A stretch of DNA of 64,000 bases from Lepturacanthus savala (lineage: Eukaryota; Chordata; Actinopteri; Scombriformes; Trichiuridae): positions 25,813,538 through 25,877,537 of the forward strand of contig CM060477.1 of assembly GCA_030544235.1 (NCBI GenBank). The letters run 5' to 3'. Position 1 is the first letter of the stretch. Every line of letters starts with the position of its first letter. Under the pieces are notes generated by a model that saw nothing but the letters and a program-made list of their open reading frames with translations, made no database searches and had not been told where the DNA came from. Of this stretch, positions 23,137-32,020 are shown one piece after another. The translations under genes were made by a program, and so were the position numbers.

Positions 23137-24972
23137 ATGGGTGACTGGGGTTTTCTTTCCAAACTGCTGGACCAGGTCCAGTCCCACTCCACCGTGGTGG
23201 GGAAGGTCTGGCTCAGCGTGCTTTTTATCTTCAGGATCATGATCCTAGGAGCCGGAGCAGAGAAGGTCTGCTTCTATTTCCCTGCAGCATGATACACAAC
23301 TGAAGCATCACACACTCACTCCATGATGATCTCACGCCCTCTGGTGGCCATGATGGACATCCACAGATCCTGAGCAGCATTAACATCAGCTGATCAGCTT
23401 TAATTTCTAACAAGACTCTTATTAAACTGATTTTAGATCTTCTGTATCTTATGATAAGTACAGATGCTCTAAGCTGCTGAACATACATTCATACTTCTTA
23501 TTTACTCCATTATCCTGTGATAACAAGTTAATTTAATGTTTTTTTCTTGAGATCTTGAATTATTCATGTCATGTCCCGAGATAACAGGATCATTTCCTTA
23601 AGATCAAGGGATACTAAGAATTTCAGTGCATTTACATGACACTCAAAAAAAATCTAATTATTGTGTTAATCTGACTATGGTCGGATTCTTAAAATGAATG
23701 TATATACCTTAATCTGATTGAAATCTGACTAATTGGATTAATTAAAAAGAAAGAGAGACAGTAAATGCTTATCCTATTGTCAGTGTAGACCACCAGCCCA
23801 GACTGACACATCAGGTCAGTTGACAATTTATTAAGCTTATTAAGTTGCTTATGTTTATTTTCTTTTACAAGGTAACAGTCAATTCAGTTCAGGTCAATTC
23901 AGACAACTTTATTAATCCCCATAGGACAATTCAGTTTACAGTAGCCCCACCTTATTAAAGGTGGGGCTACCACCTAATTAAAACAAACAAGTATATATAT
24001 ATATAGCTGCATTAACCCACTGAAACAACAGGTGACAGCACATGAGGGGATGGACCCTGTCAGTTTTGGGATTTTCTCAGGTGCAGCTTTTTGTTCCAAC
24101 CAGTCCTTGCTAAGGACCTTCATTAGTAAAATCAGGTGTGTTCTTGCTTGGTTGGAACAAAAACCTGCGCCCACAGTGGCTCTTCAGGACCAGGATTATT
24201 TACCCCTGGTCTATGCTCTCGGAGCTCAGAGCCTCTTTATAGTAAACGCACGTCATCATCTCTGAAAGTCAACATTTGTATAAAGTTCAGCCGTCAGTAG
24301 CCAATTCTTCAACAGACCAGGAGGTTTTGTGTCTAATTCCTCATCTGATCGTTGCAGGTTTGGGGCGACGAACAGTCGGCTATGATCTGCAACACCCAGC
24401 AGCCTGGTTGCAAGAACGTCTGCTATGACCAAGCCTTCCCCATCTCACACATCCGCTTCTGGGTCCTCCAGATCATCTTCGTCTCCACGCCGACGCTCTT
24501 CTACCTTGCCCACGTCGCCCACATCATCCACAAAGAGAACAAGCTGAGGGAATACATGCTGACTCACTCCGACAGCACCAAAGTCCCCAAATACTCTGAC
24601 GAGAAGGGCCACGTGGTGATTAAAGGGAACCTGCTGGGAAACTACATGACCTCCATCTGCTTCAGGATTCTCCTGGAGGTGGCCTTCATCGTGGGGCAGT
24701 ACTACCTGTACGGGTTCAGCATGAAACCGAGGGTGGTCTGCACCCGGGTTCCCTGTCCCTTCACCGTGGAGTGCTTCATGTCTCGACCCACCGAGAAGAC
24801 CATCTTCATCATCTTCATGCTGGCGGTGGCGTGCCTCTCGCTCCTGCTCAACGTGATGGAGATCGTCTACCTGGCATGCTCCAGCAAGTCCAGGAGGAAG
24901 TCCAAAATGGTACCGGCGGCGGCCATTACCCTTCATCCACGTTTCAATGGAGAAACTCTGATGAAGACATGA
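23137..24972 (+). CDS. Connexin 3 of the cluster (Cx32-type, two coding exons)
   Basis: Exons 23137-23265 and 24358-24972 give 247 residues (about 28 kDa). The intron is phase 0 after codon 43 (AEK|VW), the same position as the first intron of connexin 1. It starts MGDWGFLSKLLDQVQSHSTV. EC1 is CNTQQPGCKNVC and EC2 is CTRVPCPFTVEC. FPISHIRFWVLQIIFVSTPT, IVGQYYLYGF and SRPTEKTIFIIFML match connexin 2 almost exactly, so 2 and 3 are closest relatives. The C-terminal tail is short, about 36 residues after TM4. An unrelated plus-strand frame overlapping its end is a shadow. AATAAA at 25,327-25,332 gives a 355-base 3'UTR. The gap-junction role is as for its neighbours; the exact ortholog is not determined. 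Confidence 0.94.
24075..24215 (-). mobile_element. hAT-like nonautonomous element in the connexin 3 intron
   Basis: Second copy of the family at 3,590-3,719. It shares TTGGTTGGAAC and CAGGACCAGGATT, and ends TTTACCCCTG (minus strand CAGGGGTAAA). It contains imperfect inverted halves (TTGTTCCAACCAGTCCTTGC against GGTTGGAACAA). Confidence 0.55.
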
Positions 24973-25326
24973 GAAGCTCGGCCTCCAGGATGCTGGTCTC
25001 ATTGACGCCTGAGGAGCTCCTTTTCAGTGGAAATGAGACAAATGGAGCCAGATACACCTGAGAAGAAGTTCTCGCTTTTACATTAGACCCCATGTCTAAA
25101 ACTAAGAGTTATTTATTTATGTGAAACATTCCTGAAAATGAGACAAATTTGGAGTTATACATGTAGACTCTTTATAAATAGTCACAAGTATTTAAATAAA
25201 AATGCACAAGAACAATACATCACTGAAACAAGGTGTATATATTTTGATCATGAATCAATTCAGTTTTTTCCAGTTTTATATTTAAATATGAATGAGTCTC
25301 TTGTATTTGTAATCCACTGATAACTT

Positions 25327-25332
25327 AATAAA
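25327..25332 (+). terminator. Connexin 3 polyadenylation signal
   Basis: AATAAA within CTTAATAAATGTATG. Similarity to the tandem array begins about 40 bases further on. Confidence 0.6.
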
Positions 25333-25890
25333 TGTATGTTTATAACTAAATGTTTAGAGTTTTACCTGGTGATTATAATAATTAATAATTATTCTAAATT
25401 TAATTGTAACACTTCAATACAAATAAAGTGCTTTACAGAAAACACTATATTATTGTATTAGTTCATAATATTGTTGCTAATTTGTTGATTATTGTGAATT
25501 GTTATTTATTTTGTTATTATTTATTCTGTTTGTTTTACAAACTGAAGGAGCTGAAGAGATTATATTTCACTGTGATCACATATGATAGATGAAGGTTTAT
25601 TGATAGAGTGACAAAAAATCAATACCTAACAATCAGTATTAAAAAAGTGAAATGATCCCATTATTAAAACTTTCTATAAAAATCTGTCTCATCAAGAGGG
25701 ATATAATGGGGAAATGACTCTTGTCTCTAATCATCAATAAAAACATTGACCCGTTGATCAATGAATATGATTAATTGGATTAATATGGGTTTATAACCTG
25801 TTTTGCATGTTAATAAGTCAGTCAACAATATGAGATTCAAAAGTAAACAGCTACAGTTACCATGACTACATTAGGAGATTAGTATTTTGC

Positions 25891-26035
25891 CTGTGACATC
25901 ACACGTCTATGACATCACCAAGGCCCAATGTGATAACATGAGTGATGTCACAGAAAAGATCAAAGCAGTCTTTGATGTTTCAAATTCCCCCCTGCATCAG
26001 AGTCTATATAAGGACCCCACGGACACACACAGTCA
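25891..26035 (+). promoter_or_regulatory. Unit 1 promoter: CRE-like inverted repeat, TATA box, Inr
   Basis: CTGTGACATCAC (25,891-25,902) and its exact reverse complement GTGATGTCACAG (25,942-25,953) flank a further TGACATCA at about 25,910. TATATAAGG is at 26,005-26,013. TCAGT puts the probable start base A at 26,035, 30 bases after the first T of TATA, the canonical distance. TGACATCA/TGATGTCA differ by one base from the CRE consensus TGACGTCA, suggesting CREB/CREM/ATF or AP-1-type factors. Activity is inferred from layout. Confidence 0.65.
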
Positions 26036-26328
26036 GTGGTTTTGAAGACAAGTTCAACTTTAAAATCATCACTGCACCATGTGATTACCATTATCCATAA
26101 ACACAGAGGATAATGGAAGTCAACATGGATCCCCAATCCCAAAAGTTCATCAGGAACAACCAGAGAACCAGGAGATTGGACAAACTTCAAGAAGCTTGAA
26201 GATTCATAGGAGTTAAACGTGACACAAATCGAGTCAGGATAAGAGGCAACAACTTGGAACAACAGAACCAAGTTCCAAGTTGCAAATGAGGAGTTAAAGG
26301 TGGCACAGGAATATGGATACATTTGTGG

Positions 26329-26382
26329 GTGAGCTCCAGACAGAGACACACAAGTAGTTGTGTGTCTCTGTCTGGAGCTCAC
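26329..26382 (+). ncRNA. Unit 1 perfect hairpin (25-bp stem, GTAG loop)
   Basis: Left arm starts GTGAGCTCCAGACAGAGACA and right arm ends TGTCTCTGTCTGGAGCTCAC, with no mismatch across 25 pairs and a four-base loop. It lies about 300 bases after the inferred transcription start, so it would fold in the transcript. It is shorter than usual animal pre-miRNA. Labelled ncRNA as a structural candidate only. Confidence 0.45.
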
Positions 26383-26850
26383 ACACATATTTATCCATAC
26401 AGAACTACGAATTTCTCAACCTCTAAGTTACAGATGAGGTTGAATTCATGGGCGAGCTCCAGACAAAGAAAGGGAAAGTATTGAACTACAGGTTTCAGAA
26501 AATAGAAGCTGCACCCGAGGAGTTAAACATGGCTCATACATTGAGCCAGGATCAATTCCTGGGGCTGAGCAGCAACAACTTGGAGCTGAGCTCCAAGAAA
26601 ATCTGGACATCAAGCGCTTCACATTTCACAAGGAGTTAAAGACATATTGAGCCGGGATAAGTTCGTGGCTGACCTCCAGATGAAGGACACAACGTAGAGA
26701 AGTACGGATTTCAGGTCCTCCAAGTTAACATGAGGACCAATTCACAGCTGACCTCCAGAATTAAAGGAACACAGATGCCTTCCAGAAGAAAGGAGTTCAG
26801 AAGCTTCAACTTTCACATGAAGAGTGAAAGATTGCTCATTACTGAGCCAG

Positions 26851-28920
26851 GATGAATTCATGGCTGACCTCCTTAAAAAGAGGAATATGCCTTCTAGAAC
26901 AAAGAAATCTAGAAACTTTAACTTTTACATGAAGAGTTGAAGGTTGCTTAAATTGAGCCACTGTGATTTGACTGTTGACCTCCCTAAAAAGAGGAACATG
27001 CTTTACGAATTCAGAAGCTTTAACTTTGAGTTAAAGATTGCTCAAATTAAGCCAAGATGAATTCATGGCTGACCTCCATGAAAAGAGGAACATGCCTTCT
27101 AGAACAAAGAAATCTAGAAACTTTAACTTTTACATGAAGAGTTGAAGGTTGCTTAAATTGAGCCACTGTAATTTGACTGTTGACCTCCCTAAAAAGAGGA
27201 ACATGCTTTACGAATTTCAGAAGCTTTAACTTTGAGTTAAAGATTGCTCAAATTAAGCCAAGATGAATTCATGGCTGACCTCCTTAAAAAGAGGAACATG
27301 CCTTCTAGAACAAAGAAATCTAGAAACTTTAACTTTTACATGAAGAGTTGAAGGTTGCTTAAATTGAGCCACTGTAATTTGACTGTTGACCTCCCTAAAA
27401 AGAGGAACATGCTTTACGAATTTCAGAAGCTTTAACTTTGAGTTAAAGATTGCTCAAATTAAGCCAAGATGAATTCATGGCTGACCTCCTTAAAAAGAGG
27501 AACATGCCTTCTAGAACAAAGAAATCTAGAAACTTTAACTTTTACATGAAGAGTTGAAGGTTGCTTAAATTGAGCCACTGTAATTTGACTGTTGACCTCC
27601 CTAAAAAGAGGAACATGCTTTACGAATTTCAGAAGCTTTAACTTTGAGTTAAAGATTGCTCAAATTAAGCCAAGATGAATTCATGGCTGACCTCCTTAAA
27701 AAGAGGAATATGCCTTCTAGAACAAAGAAATCTAGAAACTTTAACTTTTACATGAAGAGTTGAAGGTTGCTTAAATTGAGCCACTGTGATTTGACTGTTG
27801 ACCTCCCTAAAAAGAGGAACATGCTTTACGAATTCAGAAGCTTTAACTTTCAGTTAAAGATTGCTCAAATTAAGCCAAGATGAATTCATGGCTGACCTCC
27901 ATAAAAAGAGGAATACGCCTTCTAGAACAAAGAAATCTAGAAACATTAACTTTCAATTTAAGAGTTAGAGATTGCTTAAATTGAGCCACTGTGATTTGAC
28001 TGTTGACCTCCCTAAAAAGAGGAACATGTCTTACGAATTTCAGAAGCTTTAACTTTCACATAGAGTTAAAGATTGCTCAAATTAAGCCAAGATGAATTCA
28101 TGGCTGGCCTCCTTAAAAAGAGGAATATGCCTTCTAGAACAAAGAAATCTAGAAACTTTAACTTTTACATGAAGAGTTGAAGGTTGCTTAAATTGAGCCA
28201 CTGTGATTTGACTGTTGACCTCCCTAAAAAGAGGAACATGCTTTACGAATTTCAGAAGCTTTAACTTTGAGTTAAAGATTGCTCAAATTAAGCCAAGATG
28301 AATTCATGGCTGACCTCCTTAAAAAGAGGAATATGCCTTCTAGAACAAAGAAATCTAGAAACTTTAACTTTTACATGAAGAGTTGAAGGTTGCTTAAATT
28401 GAGCCACTGTGATTTGACTGTTGACCTCCCTAAAAAGAGGAACATGCTTTACGAATTCAGAAGCTTTAACTTTCAGTTAAAGATTGCTCAAATTAAGCCA
28501 AGATGAATTCATGGCTGACCTCCATAAAAAGAGGAATACGCCTTCTAGAACAAAGAAATCTAGAAACATTAACTTTCAATTTAAGAGTTAGAGATTGCTT
28601 AAATTGAGCCACTGTGATTTGACTGTTGACCTCCCTAAAAAGAGGAACATGTCTTACGAATTTCAGAAGCTTTAACTTTCACATAGAGTTAAAGATTGCT
28701 CAAATTAAGCCAAGATGAATTCATGGCTGGCCTCCTTAAAAAGAGGAATATTCCTTCTAGAACAAAGAAATCTAGAAACTTTCACTTTTACATGAAGAGT
28801 TGAAGGTTGCTTAAATTGAGCCACTGTGATTTGACTGTTGACCTCCCTAAAAAGAGGAACATGCTTTACGAATTTTAGAAGCTTTAACTTTCAGTTAAAG
28901 ATTGCTCAAATTAAGCCAAG
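26851..28920 (+). repeat. Unit 1 minisatellite, ten ~207-bp dimers
   Basis: Each period has two related halves of about 105 bases. One begins GATGAATTCATGGCTGACCT, the other GATTTGACTGTTGACCTCCC. Both then run AAAAAGAGGAA(C/T)AT and end with a TTAAA/TTGAAG..GATTGCT..A word. A third level is visible: variant dimers with AATACGCC and CTGGCCTCC recur about 620 bases apart (about 27,885 and 28,092 against 28,503 and 28,719). Confidence 0.9.
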
Positions 28921-29290
28921 ATGAATTCACAACCAGAAACAGAAACATCAAAGGACAAGGAATTTCAGAAGCTTCACTTTTCATATGAAGAGTTAAAGAC
29001 TGCTCAGAAATTGAGCCAGGATGAATTGAGGAGCACTTAATGAACAAGCTCCAATAAGAGAAGGACAAGAACATCCTAATGGACCAAGAACTCCAGCTGC
29101 AAGACACATTAATAAAGGAAGGCGCTATCTGGAGAGAAGAAGAAGAGCTGGAAACACAGCGAGATGCAGACCCTGAACATCTGGAAGCTCCCGAAGTGTG
29201 AGGAATAACGTCCAGAATGCAAGATCTGAAACCGGAAGCAACGAATTGTCTGGGGTTGAAGATGGTAACAAAGAAGAAAGCCCAAACTAT

Positions 29291-29340
29291 GAACCCCTAA
29301 CTCCTAACCACTCACCCCTAACCCACTTTTAACCCTATAG
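29291..29340. repeat. Telomere-like CCCTAA patch in unit 1
   Basis: ACCCCTAAC, TCCTAACC, ACCCCTAACCC and TTAACCCT in close succession, a degenerate CCCTAA series. The same patch is in all units (for example about 34,361 and 39,550). Confidence 0.5.
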
Positions 29341-29381
29341 ATTGCTGAATCCTTCTGGTTACTCTATGGGCCCTGCCATAT

Positions 29382-29455
29382 GACCACCATACATCATAGA
29401 ATGATGTAAGAGGAATAGACTGCCTACATACATCATAGAATGATGTATGGTGGTC
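29382..29455. repeat. Nested palindrome in unit 1
   Basis: GACCACCATACATCAT... at 29,382-29,408 and its complement at 29,429-29,455 pair at 24 of 27 positions. Each arm also contains the self-complementary TACATCAT..ATGATGTA. Present in every unit; unit 4 has a change (GACAACC) in the left arm. Confidence 0.8.
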
Positions 29456-29861
29456 AATGGCAAGGAACATCTTCATCTTTAAATCCTGCTTGTATGTAAA
29501 TTCACAAATCAAGAAAGTAGCACTTTGTCACAGAGGTATATATGACTTTGAAAAATACGGAATGAGAAAAACTAAAGACTAGAGAGTTGTATAATTGACG
29601 TTGGAACTTCTCTCTCCCCGTGCTGATGTCAGGTATTAGACTTTCCGGTCGCTTTCTCATACTTCCAAAGTCAACGGTTTTACCACAAAGTGCGACTTTC
29701 GTGGCACATCATATGTGCAATTAATTGGACAAATCAAACAGGATTTAAACATAAGTTATTCTTTGCCATTTAACACCATAGAGATTTTTTTAAACAGGGT
29801 CCCATGTGGTATCTGGAAGTACTTAGGCAGTCTATTCCTCTGACTCCTGACCACAACCCTT

Positions 29862-29895
29862 AACCTCATCATGATTTACATGATGAGGTTATGGG

Positions 29896-29956
<61 letters not shown>
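29862..29956. repeat. Palindrome followed by (TA)n in unit 1
   Basis: AACCTCATCATG, loop ATTTA, CATGATGAGGTT (29,862-29,890) is a perfect 12-bp stem directly before (TA)~30. Corresponding first (TA)n tracts lie at about 34,966-35,085, 40,153-40,242, 44,957-44,991, 49,800-49,995 and 54,731-54,822. A second (TA)n tract follows about 380-480 bases later in units 1-5. Confidence 0.9.
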
Positions 29957-29957
<1 letters not shown>

Positions 29958-29959
29958 CT

Positions 29960-30115
29960 TAAAACTTCTCCCTGTGCTGTGACCTTGACGTGGTGGAGAA
30001 GCTTAAGTGCTTCTAGGATTCTGAGAGCTGTGCTGGTCAGGTTTAACTTTACCAGACTTGTCTCAGATTAGGAGCATGACTAAAGCCAGCACATCCCACA
30101 GTAAAAAAAAAAAAA
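29960..30115 (+). repeat. Dispersed repeat fragment with A-rich end (in every unit)
   Basis: CTTCTCCCTGTGCTGTGACC...GTGGTGGAGAAGCTT ... GTAAAAAAAAAAAA resembles a retroelement fragment common in fish, ending in poly(A). Corresponding stretches follow the first (TA)n tract of units 2-6. Confidence 0.4.
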
Positions 30116-30334
30116 GAATATATACGTAGATTAAATTAGTCACCGAAAATATCTATCACAGAAAATATAACGCGATAATTTATTAATATCAGTCCATCAG
30201 TATCGGTCCATAATAGAACAATATTCAATATTCAATAAATATTCAAATCTACATGGTGTACATCCACATGCTCTGCAAATCATCTTGCTACTAATAATGA
30301 TTTAGACATTTTTATAATGTTCTGTGTTTCAGGG

Positions 30335-30401
<67 letters not shown>

Positions 30402-31989
30402 TTCATGCAACTTTAAGTTAAGTCTATGAAATTTTAGCGTTTTCAAAGCATCGTTCTTCATAGTAATAATAACAATACTAAACTTTATTTCTATAGTACC
30501 TTTCATACAGAAATTAAGATTGAAGTGCTTTACAACAGACATGAAAACATTAAAAGCATTAAAAACAATAAAAGTATGTTGAGAAAAAAGACAATTAAAA
30601 GAAACCTATGGGAAAGATTATGCAAAATAGGTAAAACAACATTTGACAAATTGTGATAAGAAATAATGTCACAGCTGCTGGATAGGAATCTATTTTTATA
30701 TTTTTAAAAAAGGAAATTACTAAATCATGCCTAATATCTTTGATTAATACACTAAAATTCATATTTTCTTTTGTTAATTCAGATAAATTATGTACAACCA
30801 GTAATGCAAATCTCAAAAGGAACATATTTACATGAATAAAGTTAATGGTCTGTTGTTTTAATATATATGTTTAATTAATTTTTATAAAAATATAGAAAAA
30901 CTTGAAAAAAATAAATAAAAATGAATATATAAAATAAAAAAAGAAATAATGAATTATATTCCTCTATAACTTTACAAAACTTTCTATCCTGGGCCTTTTT
31001 AACTTGTCTGACGCACAGAAATGTCTCTGTAGTGGCCCCTGGAAATTTTCAATACCGCCTCCACATTGGGCTTAGTTTCCCAATCGTCACGAAATTCGGC
31101 ACACGCCTTAAACATGCCAAGACACACAAAAAAGCCTTTTAACAACATGGTGAACTCCCAACGGTAAGTCGCCAAAAGGCACTTTTGGCCATTTCCACAC
31201 CTCGCTTCAGATCATATATATATAGTGTATATACATATATGTATACATATACATACACATACACACACATACAAACACATACATTAATGCATTACTCATT
31301 TTAATAACAAATGAATTATTTCTCATCAGTTGACCTTTGACATTAGAGGGTGCATTTCGGATTCTCAACTGATAACAAAATATAATAATTATTCTAACGT
31401 TATTTGTAACATTTACAAATAAAGTGCTTTGCAGAAAAAAAAATAATATTGTATTAGCACCTAATATTGTTGCTGATTTGTTGATTATTGTGAATTGTTA
31501 TTTATTTTGGCTGTTTGTTTTACAAACTGAAGGAGCTGAAGAGATTATATTTCACTGTGATCACATATGATAGATGAAGGTTTATTGATAGAGTGACAAA
31601 AAATCAATACCTAACAATCAGTATTAAAAAAGTGAAATGATACCATTATTAAAACTTTCTATAAAAATCTGTCTCATCAAGAGGGATATAATGGGGAAAT
31701 GACTCTTGTCTCTAATCATCAATAAAAACATTGACCCGTTGATCAATGAATATGATTAATTGGATTAATATGGGTTTATAACCTGTTTTGCATGTTAATA
31801 AGTCAGTCAACAATATGAGATTCAAAAGTAAACAGCTACAGTTACCATGACTACATTAGGAGATTAGTATTTTGCCTGTGACATCACACGTCTATGACAT
31901 CATCAAGGCCCAATGTGATAACATGAGTGATGTCACAGAAAAGATCAAAGCAGTCTTTGATGTTTCAAATTCCCCCCTGCATCAGAGTC

Positions 31990-32020
31990 TATATAAGGAC
32001 CCCACAGACACACACAGTCA
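31990..32020 (+). promoter_or_regulatory. Unit 2 TATA box and Inr
   Basis: TATATAAGG at 31,990-31,998 with TCAGT 30 bases downstream. The CRE-like inverted repeat lies about 110 bases upstream, as in unit 1. Confidence 0.6.

Larger units (their letters stand above)
26035..29201 (+). pseudogene. Unit 1 decayed coiled-coil repeat gene
   Basis: From the inferred start site to the last remnant stop. Frame A (26,113-26,199) is 28 codons beginning MEVNMDPQSQKF. Frame B (26,448-26,639) includes FQKIEAAPEELNMAHTLSQD. The minisatellite follows, with DEFMADLLKKRNM-type words. Frame C (28,921-29,040) is 39 codons with KEFQKLHFSYEELKTAQKL and LSQDEL. Frame D (29,079-29,201) is 40 codons, MDQELQLQDTLIKEGAIW then REEEELETQ. 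All share a charged, leucine-spaced helical vocabulary. They are separated by stops and one- or two-base shifts; for example, the stop of C overlaps ATG of the next frame as TAATG. AATAAA lies at 29,111-29,116. No intact long frame exists. I know no family with this motif. It may be transcribed as noncoding RNA. Confidence 0.55.
25370..31370 (+). repeat. Array unit 1
   Basis: The longest unit, because its minisatellite has ten dimers. Its first 150 bases are visibly more diverged from the other units. It shares with unit 2 the variants CCTTGACGTGG and ACATCAAGCGC (the others read CCTTGCCGTGG, ACATCAGGCGC). It lacks the 60-base CCACTTGCTCTGC...TTATACC segment before its second (TA)n. Confidence 0.85.

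Noticed and set aside
25960..26388. 142-codon minus-strand frame, present at full length in all six array units
   Set aside because: It lies antisense to the TATA promoter, the small frame and the hairpin. Unit-to-unit differences alter amino acids freely (Cys/Leu, Lys/Ile, Cys/Ser, Ala/Thr). Its persistence is explained by high DNA identity between units. No family resemblance.
26851..28920. CRISPR-like regular repeats
   Set aside because: Repeats are contiguous ~207-bp dimers without unique spacers, in a vertebrate genome with no cas genes.
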